A stretch of DNA of 64,000 nt, from positions 124,001 through 188,000 of the forward strand of contig NZ_FQZU01000002.1 of assembly GCF_900142135.1 (NCBI RefSeq), read 5' to 3'. Position 1 is the stretch's first letter; every line of letters begins with the position of its first letter. The stretch is from Desulfatibacillum alkenivorans DSM 16219. GTDB lineage: Bacteria > Desulfobacterota > Desulfobacteria > Desulfobacterales > Desulfatibacillaceae. Under the pieces are notes generated by a model that saw nothing but the letters and a program-made list of their open reading frames with translations, was not told where the DNA came from and ran no database searches. Positions 9,200 through 18,004 of the stretch are shown here, piece after piece. The position numbers were made by a program, and so were the translations under genes.

Positions 9200-11109
9200 T
9201 TGTAGCTCCTTTGCGTCAGATGGACGTTCTCAAAGGTCAAAGGCTCCTTGTGAAGAACCGGCTCCTTGCCCACGCCTGTAAACTCCCAGGCGGCCGCATA
9301 GCAGCAGTTTTCATCGTCGCGCTGGGCTTCGTTCTCCTCGGTTTGGAACGCTTCGTTAAAATGGCCGCCGCAGGACTCTCTGCGGTCCAGGGCGTCTTTC
9401 GCCAGGAGTTCGGCGAATTCCAGGAAGTCGGCCACGCGTCCGGCTTTTTCCAGGGACTGATTGAAGTCGCCCGAATCTCCGGGAACCGTGACGTTCTGCC
9501 AGAATTCATCCCGCAGCTTGGGAATGATGTCCAGGGCTTCCTTAAGTCCGGCGTCGTTCCGGGCCATGCCGCAATGGTCCCACATGCACAGGCCCAGTTC
9601 ACGGTGGATGTCGTCCACGGTGCGCTTGCCCTTGATGTTCAGGAGCGTGTTGACGCGTTCCTTGCAGTCGTTCTCTGCGTCGGCGAAGGCCGGGTTGTTT
9701 TCGTCCACATCGTCCAGGGGAGTCCCGCCAAGATAGCCGCCCATGGTGTACGGAATGACGAAATAGCCGTCGGCCAGGCCCTGCATAAGGGCGCTTGCGC
9801 CCAGGCGGTTGGCGCCGTGGTCCGAGAAGTTGGCTTCGCCCAGGACGAACAGGCCTTCCAGGTTGCTCATAAGGTTGTAGTCCACCCACAGGCCGCCCAT
9901 GGTGTAATGGATGGCGGGGTAGATCATCATGGGAGTCTTGTAAGGATCGTCGGCCGTGATTTTTTCGTACATGGCGAAGAGGTTGCCGTATTTTTTCCGA
10001 ATCACGTCCTCGCCGTCCCGCTTGATGGCGTCGGCGAAATCCAGATAAACCGCCAGCTTGGTCAGGCCCACGCCCTTGCCTTCGTCGCACATGGCCTTGG
10101 CGTTGCGCGAGGCCACGTCCCTGGGCACCAGGTTGCCGAAGCTGGGGTATTTGCGCTCCAGGTAATAATCCCGTTCGCTTTCCGGGATCTGGTCCGGCTT
10201 GCGGTTATCCCCGGGCTTCTTGGGCACCCATACGCGGCCGTCGTTGCGAAGACTCTCGCTCATGAGGGTCAGCTTGGACTGATACGTCCCGTGCACCGGG
10301 ATGCAGGTGGGGTGAATCTGGGTGAAGCAGGGGTTGGCGAACAAGGCGCCCCGCTTGTGGCATCTCCAGGCCGCCGTGACGTTGCAGGCCATGGCGTTGG
10401 TGGAAAGATAATAGGTGTTGCCGTAGCCGCCGGTGCAAAGCACCACCGCGTGAGCCGCGTGGCGCTCCAGCTCGCCCGTAATCAGGTTGCGGACGATAAT
10501 TCCCCGGGCCTTGCCATTGACCACAACCAGATCCAGCATTTCGCGCCTGGGCATCATGGTGACTTTTTTCGCGGCGACCTGACGCATCAAAGCGCTGTAA
10601 GCGCCCAACAAAAGCTGCTGGCCCGTCTGGCCCCTGGCGTAGAATGTACGGGAAACCTGGGCGCCGCCAAAGGAACGATTGGCAAGTCCGCCGCCGTACT
10701 CCCTGGCGAAAGGCACGCCCTGGGCCGCGCATTGGTCGATGATGCTGTTGCTGCACATGGCCAGGCGATACACGTTGGACTCGCGGGCGCGAAAATCGCC
10801 GCCCTTGACCGTATCGTAAAACAGCCGGAACACGCTGTCCCCGTCGTTGGGATAGTTCTTGGCCGCATTGATGCCGCCCTGGGCTGCAATGCTGTGAGCG
10901 CGGCGGGGGCTGTCCTGGATGCAGAAGCATTGGACGTTGTAGCCAAGCTCCGCCAAAGACGCGGCGGCCGAACCGCCGGCCAGGCCGGACCCGACCACGA
11001 TGATGTTGAATTTTCTTTTATTAGCGGGATTAACCAGTTTCAGGTCCTGGCGGTGGCGATCCCACTTGGTCTCTATCGGCCCGCCTGGAGCCTTGGAATC
11101 TAATTGCAT
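9196..11109 (-). CDS. sdhA: Succinate dehydrogenase/fumarate reductase flavoprotein subunit
   Basis: This is the FAD-bearing catalytic subunit interconverting succinate and fumarate on the cytoplasmic face. The 637-residue protein has a dinucleotide fold ([19 protein letters not shown], about residues 39-57) and [16 protein letters not shown] with the His that binds FAD covalently. The substrate-loop HPTCIP and [18 protein letters not shown] are also present. I chose ATG 11109: its AGGAGG site is 6 bases away, whereas the in-frame GTG at 11115 abuts that site. It is 12 bases after sdhC and overlaps sdhB. Confidence 0.94.
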   Translation of the reverse strand: MQLDSKAPGGPIETKWDRHRQDLKLVNPANKRKFNIIVVGSGLAGGSAAASLAELGYNVQCFCIQDSPRRAHSIAAQGGINAAKNYPNDGDSVFRLFYDTVKGGDFRARESNVYRLAMCSNSIIDQCAAQGVPFAREYGGGLANRSFGGAQVSRTFYARGQTGQQLLLGAYSALMRQVAAKKVTMMPRREMLDLVVVNGKARGIIVRNLITGELERHAAHAVVLCTGGYGNTYYLSTNAMACNVTAAWRCHKRGALFANPCFTQIHPTCIPVHGTYQSKLTLMSESLRNDGRVWVPKKPGDNRKPDQIPESERDYYLERKYPSFGNLVPRDVASRNAKAMCDEGKGVGLTKLAVYLDFADAIKRDGEDVIRKKYGNLFAMYEKITADDPYKTPMMIYPAIHYTMGGLWVDYNLMSNLEGLFVLGEANFSDHGANRLGASALMQGLADGYFVIPYTMGGYLGGTPLDDVDENNPAFADAENDCKERVNTLLNIKGKRTVDDIHRELGLCMWDHCGMARNDAGLKEALDIIPKLRDEFWQNVTVPGDSGDFNQSLEKAGRVADFLEFAELLAKDALDRRESCGGHFNEAFQTEENEAQRDDENCCYAAAWEFTGVGKEPVLHKEPLTFENVHLTQRSYK

Positions 11110-11121
11110 TATCACCCTCCT

Positions 11122-11763
11122 TTATAATACCAGCCTGGACACTACCGGTAAAAATCCAAAGCCGAAGCCGGCCGCCAAAGCTGCAAGGGCGGACAGCACG
11201 AAAATCGTGGGCATGTATTTCAGATGATTCAAGCCCAAGGTCTGAAAGGCGCTCCAAAACCCGTGCTTGACGTGAAAAGCCACCACGATCATGGAAAACA
11301 TATAAAACAGCACATAGCCCACGCTGGAAAAGGCGTGGGAAACGATCTGCGATATGGTCTGGTTGTCATGATCCACAAAATGGAAGGTTTTTAAATGAAT
11401 GATCAAAAACAATAGGATAAGGATGCCCGTGTAAGGCATGGTGGCGGAAAAAATGGTCCGGCCTCCCGCCCATTTTTTGCCCACGTATTTGACCGGCCGC
11501 GCCTTGTAATTCTGCAAAAACAAAAGCAGACCCGTGCCCACGTGAATAATCGCGAACAAAAGCAGGCCGATTTCAGCGGCGTTCACCAGCGGACCCAACG
11601 CATGCAAATGCTCCGCATAGGAGTCGAAAGCGTCCGGCCCTAGGTAAATCGTCAGATTACCTAATAGGTGGCCGGTCAAAAAGCCGATAAAGCCCAATCC
11701 GGTCACCGCCATGAGTTGTTTTTTCCCTATGGACGTTCCAAACGTCCCCTTGACCCAGTCCAT
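11122..11763 (-). CDS. sdhC: Succinate dehydrogenase/fumarate reductase cytochrome b558 subunit
   Basis: A single membrane anchor of 213 residues with five hydrophobic helices, as in the diheme b558 type of Bacillus and Wolinella, so no separate SdhD is expected. Histidines suited to heme ligation lie in successive helices (FLTGHLLGN, FAIIHVGTG, LIIHLKTFHF, AFHVKHGFW). It passes electrons between SdhB and menaquinone. AGGAGG precedes the ATG. It is the first gene of the operon, downstream of a likely promoter at 11871-11899. Confidence 0.9.
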   Translation of the reverse strand: MDWVKGTFGTSIGKKQLMAVTGLGFIGFLTGHLLGNLTIYLGPDAFDSYAEHLHALGPLVNAAEIGLLLFAIIHVGTGLLLFLQNYKARPVKYVGKKWAGGRTIFSATMPYTGILILLFLIIHLKTFHFVDHDNQTISQIVSHAFSSVGYVLFYMFSMIVVAFHVKHGFWSAFQTLGLNHLKYMPTIFVLSALAALAAGFGFGFLPVVSRLVL

Positions 11764-11870
11764 TTTACCTCCTCATGCATTTGAAATTCTTACAGCCCGG
11801 ACTCCCGCAAAATGCGGGCTGCATTCCCCCATCCCGGAGTTCAGGACAGACCGATTATTAACTTTACTAG

Positions 11871-11899
11871 TTTATCCATCAAATGATGGAGGGTGTCAA
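11871..11899 (-). promoter_or_regulatory. Putative sdhCAB promoter
   Basis: On the minus strand TTGACA (11899-11894) and GATAAA (11876-11871) are 17 bases apart. The implied start is about 100 bases upstream of sdhC. One arm of a perfect inverted repeat (11879-11888) lies in the spacer, so a repressor or activator could act here. Confidence 0.5.
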
Positions 11900-11921
11900 C
11901 AGAATTGTAATCATCATTTGA
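11879..11921. promoter_or_regulatory. Inverted repeat between divergent sdhC and CYTH promoters
   Basis: TCAAATGATG (11879-11888) and CATCATTTGA (11912-11921) are exact reverse complements 23 bases apart. They sit inside the putative sdhCAB promoter and over the -35 of the opposite promoter. A shared operator is an inference from position and symmetry. Confidence 0.45.
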
Positions 11922-11946
11922 CAACAAGCTCTCTCTCCCCTATGGA
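11918..11946 (+). promoter_or_regulatory. Putative promoter for the CYTH gene
   Basis: TTGACA (11918-11923) and TATGGA (11941-11946) are 17 bases apart, about 70 bases before the CYTH start. The -10 is weak. Confidence 0.35.
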
Positions 11947-12017
11947 TGAAGGGGCTTTTCCATAGCTGACATAAAATATGTCGTGCGTCAATGTTGCGTG
12001 CTTTTAGGGAGTTATGC

Positions 12018-12626
12018 ATGGATGACCTGGAAATAGAAGTGAAGTTTTACTGTCCGAATCCCCAAAAAACCAGGAATCTTATCCTGGAGGCGGGAGCTTT
12101 ATCCGAGGGCAGGTTCTTTGAAAAGAACACGTTATATGATCGGGGGGACGAACTTTTTCACAGACTTTCCGTCCTGAGGCTCCGCCAGGACAAAAAAATC
12201 TCCCTGACCTACAAAGAGCCGGTCCCGGGCTCTGATCCCGCATTCAAAATCGTAAAGGAATTGGAAGTGGAAGTAAACGACTTTGATCGAATGGAGCAGA
12301 TTCTTTGTTCCTTGGGGTTCCAACCGGTGCGGAAGTATGAAAAATGGCGCGAAACCTTCACCCTTGGGCCGACCAAGCTGCTTTTGGACGACATGCCCTG
12401 CGGCGCCTTTTTGGAACTGGAGGGCCGCCGGGGGCCCATCCGGGATTTGGCGGCCCGGCTTGGCCAAGACTGGAATGACCGCATTGTTTTGAACTATATG
12501 CAAATATTTGAAATTATGCGAAAAGGGGAGGGGCTGGAGTCCCGGGATTTTGTGTTTGAGACCTTTGAAGGCCTCGCCATAAACATGGATAAATACATCA
12601 ATCAATTTAAAGCGGACAAGGTTTAA
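12018..12626 (+). CDS. CYTH-domain protein (class IV adenylate cyclase/triphosphatase-like)
   Basis: The CYTH fold is a triphosphate tunnel: members hydrolyse inorganic or thiamine triphosphate or cyclise ATP, with Mg or Mn. The 202-residue protein begins with the signature ExExK (E5-K9 of MDDLEIEVKFY). It has RLRxD-like (VLRLRQDKKISLTYK) and EVEV acidic strands typical of the tunnel wall. ATG 12018 follows AGGGAG and removes nine unrelated residues of an earlier start. The substrate cannot be assigned; bacterial CyaB-type members are often of unknown role. It lies 2 bases before the next gene, so the two are cotranscribed. Confidence 0.8.
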   Translation: MDDLEIEVKFYCPNPQKTRNLILEAGALSEGRFFEKNTLYDRGDELFHRLSVLRLRQDKKISLTYKEPVPGSDPAFKIVKELEVEVNDFDRMEQILCSLGFQPVRKYEKWRETFTLGPTKLLLDDMPCGAFLELEGRRGPIRDLAARLGQDWNDRIVLNYMQIFEIMRKGEGLESRDFVFETFEGLAINMDKYINQFKADKV

Positions 12627-12628
12627 TC

Positions 12629-13381
12629 ATGGATTGTTTTTCGGCGATGACCGCCAATTTGCGTTTCGGCAGGGCCCAGGACGGCGAACACGGCTGGGAG
12701 TTCCGCAAGGACGCCTTTTTGGAGCTTTTCAGGACCTACAAACCCGACATCCTGGCCGTTCAGGAGGCCAATGACTTTCAGGCGGAGCATCTCATTCAAC
12801 GCTTGGAAGAATACGATTGCGCAGGGTTTCGTAAAAACGCTCCGGATTTTTGGCAAAGCAATATCCTGTTTTTTAAAAAGCCCTGGGCTTTGAAAAAGCA
12901 TCGCCACATTTTTTACTCGGACACGCCGGACGAAGAAAGCAAATGGGAGGATTCCAAATGGCCCCGGCAAGGGACTTTGGTTCAACTGGAAAAGGACGGT
13001 AAAACCCTGGCCTGCGTGGACACCCATTATGATTTCAAGCCCGAAGTCCAGGCCCGCAGCGCAAGGCTGCTGCTAAATGTTTTGGAGGAGTTCGCCCCCG
13101 GCCTTCCCACCCTGGTCATGGGGGATTTCAACGCAAAGCCTGACAGTTCCTGCCGCAAGGAGTTTGAGCAGGGCGGATTTCAAGATCCCTTTGACAGGCG
13201 GTTCGGCGGAACCCACCACAATTTTACAGGTAAGGATGACGGCAGGCGCATTGACTGGATTCTTTACCGCGGCGGGATCGAGCCGGTTAAGGCGTCGCGG
13301 AAAATCGTCCGGGACAGGTTTTGCGGAGTCTATCCCTCGGACCACTTCCAGGTGTATTGCGAGTTTACTTGGAAAAGCTGA
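12629..13381 (+). CDS. Endonuclease/exonuclease/phosphatase (EEP) family protein
   Basis: The EEP superfamily comprises metal-dependent phosphoesterases from DNA repair nucleases to sphingomyelinases. The 250-residue protein shows the expected order: LAVQEAND with the metal-binding Glu, THYD, GDFNAKPDS with the catalytic Asp/Asn, RIDWIL, and SDHFQV with the terminal His. No signal peptide is seen, so it is probably cytoplasmic. The substrate is not predictable. It is coupled to the CYTH gene and its last 17 bases overlap the end of the converging SAM-hydrolase gene. Confidence 0.8.
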   Translation: MDCFSAMTANLRFGRAQDGEHGWEFRKDAFLELFRTYKPDILAVQEANDFQAEHLIQRLEEYDCAGFRKNAPDFWQSNILFFKKPWALKKHRHIFYSDTPDEESKWEDSKWPRQGTLVQLEKDGKTLACVDTHYDFKPEVQARSARLLLNVLEEFAPGLPTLVMGDFNAKPDSSCRKEFEQGGFQDPFDRRFGGTHHNFTGKDDGRRIDWILYRGGIEPVKASRKIVRDRFCGVYPSDHFQVYCEFTWKS

Positions 13382-14168
13382 CCGTAACCCGGGCGCCAGG
13401 CCCGGCGTAAAGGGCCTCCTGGGCGTTGCCCATGTTCACCGAGATTTCCAGAAAGCCCCGGCTGCCGATCAAGGCCAGCAACTCGCCTCTGCCGACCTCG
13501 GAGTAGGTGTCCAGGATTCTCAGGCCTTCCCCGCCTTGCACGTGGACGACCATGTCCTCCCACGGCCTGCCCTGGGCGAACATTTCCAACCCGTCCTTGC
13601 TGATGGTTGTCACCAGGTTTCCGAAATGGTCCACCCACACAATCTGCCCCAGAAGCTGCTCGGGCATTTGCTCTTCCCGGGCCGTCTCCTCGTGTTGCAT
13701 GGCTTCCAGGCTTATGGAAGATCCCATGTCTTCCAAGGGCGTTCCCAGGGAAAGATGGGCCGCCGCCGGGGCGAAGATGTCCCGGCCGTGGAATGTCCGG
13801 CTGATCTGCGCCAGGCATATTTTGGGATTGGAGACGATAACGGCTTCCACCTCGGCCGCTTCATCCAGGATAGGGCGCAAAAGCCCGTTGTCCGGCGCCA
13901 GAAAATAATGGCCGTCAGCCTTTACCGCCAGTATTTGCCGGTCCGAGCCAACGCCCGGATCCACCACGGCCACGTGGATGGTTCCCGGCGCAAAATAGGC
14001 GTAGCTGGTTTTCAGCAAAAAGGACGCCGCCCGAATGCTTTGAGCCGGGATGTGATGGGTGAGGTCCACGATTTTGGCCTTGGGGTTAATTCCCAATATA
14101 ACGCCCTTCATGACCCCCACGTACTCGTCGGTCAATCCAAAATCCGTCAATAAGGTGATTATTCCCAT
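13365..14168 (-). CDS. SAM hydrolase (S-adenosyl-L-methionine hydroxide adenosyltransferase, DUF62)
   Basis: Members of this family cleave SAM to adenosine and methionine using an activated water; they are relatives of fluorinase and chlorinase. The 267-residue protein has LLTDFGLTDEYVGVMKG at the N-terminus, VVDPGVGSDR with the metal-free catalytic Asp/Arg region, APDNGLL, and FHGRDIFAPAAAHL. No halogenase-specific pocket can be judged by eye, so hydrolase is the safer call. GAGGACG precedes the ATG. It converges on, and overlaps by 17 bases, the EEP gene. Confidence 0.88.
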   Translation of the reverse strand: MGIITLLTDFGLTDEYVGVMKGVILGINPKAKIVDLTHHIPAQSIRAASFLLKTSYAYFAPGTIHVAVVDPGVGSDRQILAVKADGHYFLAPDNGLLRPILDEAAEVEAVIVSNPKICLAQISRTFHGRDIFAPAAAHLSLGTPLEDMGSSISLEAMQHEETAREEQMPEQLLGQIVWVDHFGNLVTTISKDGLEMFAQGRPWEDMVVHVQGGEGLRILDTYSEVGRGELLALIGSRGFLEISVNMGNAQEALYAGPGARVTVSFSK

Positions 14169-14251
14169 TGCGTCCTCACAAAGTTTTTTATACCAAGCCT
14201 ATACAACCCATATACGTCATGCATCTATTTTAGCACAATATTATTTGGAGG

Positions 14252-14278
14252 CCCTGGCAGGATACTGCTTTGCCAGGG
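14252..14278 (+). repeat. CCCTGGCA palindromic repeat, copy 1
   Basis: CCCTGGCA and TGCCAGGG arms flank GGATACTGCTT. The same unit recurs at 14726-14752 and, inverted, at 43081-43107, each with a GCTACCC or GCTGCCC flank. Such intergenic hairpins resemble REP-type sequences. Confidence 0.85.
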
Positions 14279-14532
14279 CTGCCCAACCCCAAAGCAATCC
14301 TCCGATGCAACAGCTTAATATGTGGAGGTTTTTGGGGTTGGGGCAGGGTTTCCCCGCCCAAGGCGGGCTTGCCCGCCATGATTTTTTGCAATGTAGCCGC
14401 GCCCCCCTGTGGGCGCCTTTGGGAGGTGTGTTACATCGACCAAGCAGGGCAAGCCCTGATGCTACATGTCGAATGCGTCCCGCGAAATCATAAGCAGGAG
14501 CCGCAAGGCTTGGCCTGCGTTTGTATGGGCGG

Positions 14533-14559
14533 CCCAGGCAAGGCTTTTTTTTGCCTGGG
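14533..14559. repeat. CCCAGGCA hairpin, copy 1
   Basis: CCCAGGCA (14533-14540) pairs with TGCCTGGG (14552-14559). A related hairpin is at 43408-43433. It may be a variant arm of the CCCTGGCA family. Confidence 0.6.
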
Positions 14560-14725
14560 TCCGCAGGACAAAAGGTGCGGCCTATGCGGCGTCCTAAAAC
14601 CAATTGTTTTGGTCGGAAGACGGCCTTATTTAAAACCAAATAATTTTTTCAAACGGCGCCGTTCGTCCGCAGAATAACTATGGCTTTTACACGCTATCCG
14701 GTTTGCAAAAAATGTCGCTTGGCGA

Positions 14726-14752
14726 CCCTGGCAAGATACTGCTTTGCCAGGG
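14726..14752 (+). repeat. CCCTGGCA palindromic repeat, copy 2
   Basis: Same arms as the copy at 14252, with AGATACTGCTT between them; one base differs. It lies just beyond the ruvB stop, where it could also act as a 3' hairpin for the ruv transcript. Confidence 0.85.
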
Positions 14753-14767
14753 CTACCCATACTGAAC

Positions 14768-15817
14768 CTATAACAACCCCACCTGTCCTTTATAGGCGAT
14801 GCCCAAATGTTTGTACGCCGCTTCCGAGGCTTTGCGGCCTGACGACGTGCGCATGAGAAATCCGATTTTCAGCAAAAAGGGCTCCACCACGTCCACCAGG
14901 GTGTCGGACTCCTCCTGGATAGTGGCGGCGATGGCTTCGATGCCCACCGGGCCTCCGCCGTAAAAGTTGATAATGGTTTCCAGATACCGGCGGTCCTGGT
15001 TGGTCAGGCCGATCTCGTCCACCCCTTCCAGGGCCAGGGATTCGGACACGGTTTTTTTGTCGATGCGCCCGTGGCTGCGCACCTGGGCGTAATCGCGCAC
15101 CCTTTTCAAAAGCCTGTTGACGATGCGGGGCGTTCCCCGGGATCTTCGGGCAAGCTCCAAGGCGCCCTCGTTGTCCATTTCCACGTTCAGGAGCATTGCG
15201 GAACGGCGGGCGATCTTGATCAGGTCGGGCTCCTCGTAAAAATCCAGGTTGCGGAATATGCCGAACCGGTCCCGCAGGGGCGCGGACAAGAGCCCTACCC
15301 GGGTGGTGGCGCCCACCAGCACGAAGTTTTTCAGCCTGTAGCGATGGCTGCGGGCGTGCATGCCTTTGTCAAAGATGAAATCCACGGCAAAGTCTTCCAT
15401 GGCCGGGTAGAGCAATTCCTCCACGGTCTTGGGAAGGCGGTGGATTTCGTCCACGAACAGGACGTCCTTTTCCTCCAGATGGGTCAGCAGGCCCAGGAGG
15501 TCCCCTCCCTTTTCCAGGGCAGGGCCCGAGGTGACGGTAAGCCGGGAGCCCAGTTCGTTGGCGATAATATGAGCCAGGGTGGTTTTGCCCAGGCCGGGCG
15601 GGCCGTGGAACAGGGTGTGGTCCAGGGCTTCGTTGCGGGCCAGGGCCGCTTCAATGGCGATCTGCAGGGTTTCCACCGCGTCCTTCTGGCCGATGTACTC
15701 ATTCAGCCTTTCAGGCCGCAAGGAGATCAACTCCGGCGTTTGATCCGCCGGGCTTTCCACCGCGCACATGACGCCGGAGGATTCCGAAAACCAGCTTTTT
15801 TTGTTTTCTCCGTCCAT
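14768..15817 (-). CDS. ruvB: Holliday junction DNA helicase RuvB
   Basis: RuvB is the hexameric AAA+ motor driving branch migration with RuvA. The 349-residue protein has [12 protein letters not shown] at the N-terminus, Walker [14 protein letters not shown], Walker [10 protein letters not shown], sensor [18 protein letters not shown], and the C-terminal winged helix ([14 protein letters not shown]). The ATG abuts the ruvA TAA, indicating translational coupling. It ends the ruvCAB run. The first 25 or so residues before the conserved core are unremarkable. Confidence 0.97.
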   Translation of the reverse strand: MDGENKKSWFSESSGVMCAVESPADQTPELISLRPERLNEYIGQKDAVETLQIAIEAALARNEALDHTLFHGPPGLGKTTLAHIIANELGSRLTVTSGPALEKGGDLLGLLTHLEEKDVLFVDEIHRLPKTVEELLYPAMEDFAVDFIFDKGMHARSHRYRLKNFVLVGATTRVGLLSAPLRDRFGIFRNLDFYEEPDLIKIARRSAMLLNVEMDNEGALELARRSRGTPRIVNRLLKRVRDYAQVRSHGRIDKKTVSESLALEGVDEIGLTNQDRRYLETIINFYGGGPVGIEAIAATIQEESDTLVDVVEPFLLKIGFLMRTSSGRKASEAAYKHLGIAYKGQVGLL

Positions 15818-16432
15818 TTACCCTGTTTCCCCCCGGTACACCTCGTCAAACAACTCCTCGGGCGAGGAGATGGCGGGGTTGCGTTTAATGGCCTGATTGA
15901 TTAATTCCTTGGCCTCGGCCGCTTTATGCCCCAACTGGTTGACCAGAACGTCCAGCACCAGCAGGTGGAAGTTTTCCTCCACGGGCGCAGGGCCTGCAGG
16001 CTCACCTCCGTGCTCTCCAGCGAAGACGGCCATTTTGCCCCGCAGGGTGGCGATGATTTTATCCGCGGTTCTGGCCCCGATGCCTTTCAGCTTGCGCAAA
16101 GCCCCTGAGTCCTTGTTTTCAATGGCCGCGGCGATCTCGCCAATGGGGATGCACAAGGCCGAAACCGCCTTGATAGGACCGATGGCCTCCACGGAGATGA
16201 ACCGTTCGAAAAACTCCCGCTCCTCCAGGGAGTTAAAGCCGATGAGCACGGGCTTGGGCTGCTTTTCCGTCTGGTGGAAGTAGATGTACAGCCCGGCCTC
16301 CTCCCCGGGACCAGCAGTCATGGAGGCGCTGACCACCGAGGGCAAAAGCACCTCGTAGCCCACGCCGCCGGCCAGGATCATAATCCGTTCCCCCTGCCTG
16401 TGCAGAATTTTTCCTTCAAGATATCCGATCAA
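15818..16432 (-). CDS. ruvA: Holliday junction DNA helicase RuvA
   Basis: RuvA binds four-way junctions and loads RuvB. The 204-residue protein starts MIGYLEGKI with the OB-fold domain. The two helix-hairpin-helix motifs follow (ISVEAIGPIKAVSAL, and LRKLKGIGARTADKII near residues 105-120), and a C-terminal RuvB-binding three-helix domain comes last. Its start lies inside ruvC (17-base overlap), and ruvB follows directly. Confidence 0.96.
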   Translation of the reverse strand: MIGYLEGKILHRQGERIMILAGGVGYEVLLPSVVSASMTAGPGEEAGLYIYFHQTEKQPKPVLIGFNSLEEREFFERFISVEAIGPIKAVSALCIPIGEIAAAIENKDSGALRKLKGIGARTADKIIATLRGKMAVFAGEHGGEPAGPAPVEENFHLLVLDVLVNQLGHKAAEAKELINQAIKRNPAISSPEELFDEVYRGETG

Positions 16433-16922
16433 GTCCGTTCCTCAGATAATGGTCTCCGCGGTATAGGCCGATCAACGCCAGGGCCATGGCGTCCGATGCA
16501 TGGGAGGGCCTGATGGCCTCCTCCCGGCATAAACGCTGGCGCACGGCCCGTTCAAGCTGGTTTTTGTCCGCCGCTCCGTTTCCGGTCAGGATTTTTTTCA
16601 CCTCGCGCACGGCCACCTCCCGGACCGGAATCCGTCCGTGGCGCCCTGCAACCAGAATAGCTCCTGTGACTTTGCCCAAGGTTATGCCGGATTTGGGGTA
16701 TTTGCCAAGGGAAAAAATGTCCTCGACCACCATGAGGTCGGGGCGTTCCGCCTCGGCGACTTCGCGTATGCGGTCGTAAATGTGGATAAGCCGGTCAGTC
16801 AGGGGCGACTCCGGCGGAGTGGTGATGGTTCCGAACGAATAGCCGAAAACCTGGGTGGAGGTTCCGTTGACCAGGGCCACGCCCGTTGCGGCCAGCCCCG
16901 GATCTATGCCCAGGACCTTCAT
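16416..16922 (-). CDS. ruvC: Holliday junction resolvase RuvC
   Basis: RuvC cuts Holliday junctions symmetrically as a dimer. The 168-residue protein has all acidic active-site positions in context: GIDPGLAATG (Asp7), VVEDIFSLGKYPKSG (Glu), and the C-terminal SHASDAMALAL (Asp pair region). It lies 69 bases after cpoB, so the ruv genes may be read from the pal-cpoB promoter; no separate promoter is obvious in that gap. Confidence 0.96.
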   Translation of the reverse strand: MKVLGIDPGLAATGVALVNGTSTQVFGYSFGTITTPPESPLTDRLIHIYDRIREVAEAERPDLMVVEDIFSLGKYPKSGITLGKVTGAILVAGRHGRIPVREVAVREVKKILTGNGAADKNQLERAVRQRLCREEAIRPSHASDAMALALIGLYRGDHYLRNGLDRIS

Positions 16923-16991
16923 AAGGGGCGCCTTTTAGGGCTATGGTTAAAAGGCAAGAGCATGGGATGCATCCTGCTTTCCCGGGCGTTT

Positions 16992-17900
16992 TTAAAGCGC
17001 ATCCAGTTTTTTCTGAGCCCAGCCCGCTTCCGCGGAGTTGGGGAACTTGCGGATCAGCTCGGTCCAGATGAGCTTGGCGTTGGAGTTGTCGCCCAGCATG
17101 GAGAAAGCAAGCCCCTGCTTAAAGTAGGCTGCAGGAACCTTGTTGGCCTTGGGGTGTTTTTCGATGACGTCCTGATACTGCAAAATGGCTTTTTCGTACC
17201 ATTTTTCCTTGAAAAAGGTCTCCCCCATCCAAAACAGGGCGTTGTCCGCCTTGGAGGAGTTGGGGAACCGGGCCAGGAAGTTCTTGAAGCCATCCCGGGC
17301 CTTTTCCAGGCGCATTTCGTCAAAATCTTTCTTGGCCTGGGCGTAGGCCTGATCCTCGTCAAGCTCCTTGGCCGGAACAGGAGCGGCCTCGGCTTCGGTT
17401 TGGGCGGGCGCCGGAACCTCGCCGGTTTTTCCTTCCATGCCAAGGTAGGATTCCATCTTGAGCAGAGTTTTTTCCAGGGACTCCACGCGAGCCTCCAGAA
17501 TGGCCGCATGTTCCTGGGCCTGGCCGCCCGTGGTCTGGGCCGACCCGACTCGGGACCGCAACTGGTATCCCTGTTCTTCCATCAGGCCGTTGATGGTGCG
17601 GACTTCGTTGCGCAGGCTGTTGGTGTTGACCCGCATTTCCGCCAGGTCTTCCCTCAGCTTGGTCACGTCCATTTCCATGTTGGAGATGGACTCATCCAGG
17701 CGGCTCCGCATTTGCTCCCTGTCTGCGGTCGCTTCCTTTTGCTGGCCTTCCAGGGTGATGACCCGGTTGTACACCACCAGGAGGTCGTCCTGGGTGGCGC
17801 AGCCGGTCATCAGCAGGGCGGCTAAAAGCGCGAAAAGAACAGGTTTGGGAAAAGATTTCAAACAGCCTCTCAGTATAGGCATTTGATTGATCCCGGTCAT
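16992..17900 (-). CDS. cpoB: Tol-Pal associated protein CpoB (YbgF)
   Basis: CpoB links the Tol-Pal machine with peptidoglycan synthesis at constriction in E. coli. The 302-residue product has an N-terminal signal ending in a lipobox (LLMTGC). A coiled coil follows (roughly residues 45-130), then a Pro/Ala/Glu linker and TPR repeats (LEKARDGFKNFLARFPNSSKADNALFW-type, from about 185). The ATG at 17900 follows GGAGGG; an upstream in-frame start would add unrelated residues. The lipobox suggests membrane anchoring, whereas E. coli CpoB is periplasmic. A hairpin precedes it, after pal. Confidence 0.88.
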   Translation of the reverse strand: MTGINQMPILRGCLKSFPKPVLFALLAALLMTGCATQDDLLVVYNRVITLEGQQKEATADREQMRSRLDESISNMEMDVTKLREDLAEMRVNTNSLRNEVRTINGLMEEQGYQLRSRVGSAQTTGGQAQEHAAILEARVESLEKTLLKMESYLGMEGKTGEVPAPAQTEAEAAPVPAKELDEDQAYAQAKKDFDEMRLEKARDGFKNFLARFPNSSKADNALFWMGETFFKEKWYEKAILQYQDVIEKHPKANKVPAAYFKQGLAFSMLGDNSNAKLIWTELIRKFPNSAEAGWAQKKLDAL

Positions 17901-17945
17901 GCGGTCCCTCCAAAAAAAGATGAAAACAGGCGTGAAAAACAAAGA

Positions 17946-17976
17946 CCCTTCCCCGCCCTTGAAAGACGGGGAAAGG
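17946..17976 (-). terminator. Hairpin between pal and cpoB
   Basis: On the minus strand CCTTTCCCCG pairs with CGGGGAAGGG around a short loop and is followed by TCTTTGTTTTT. It would terminate or attenuate after pal, lowering cpoB relative to pal, which is normally very abundant. Confidence 0.6.
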
Positions 17977-18004
17977 CCGCTATTTTTTATTCAGTAATGT
18001 ATGC

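Larger units (their letters stand above)
14169..14767. other. Repeat-rich intergenic region between SAM hydrolase and ruvB
   Basis: I see no gene in these 599 bases. Two direct copies of a 27-base palindromic repeat (14252-14278, 14726-14752) bracket about 450 bases that also contain a CCCAGGCA/TGCCTGGG hairpin (14533-14559) and a GCCCAAGGCGGGCTTGCCCGCC hairpin region near 14358-14379. Short ORFs here have no recognisable product. Confidence 0.55.

Noticed and set aside
9211-11103. A 630-codon open frame on the plus strand
   Set aside because: It is antisense to sdhA, follows the codon-position shadow of that gene, and has no recognisable domain or ribosome site.
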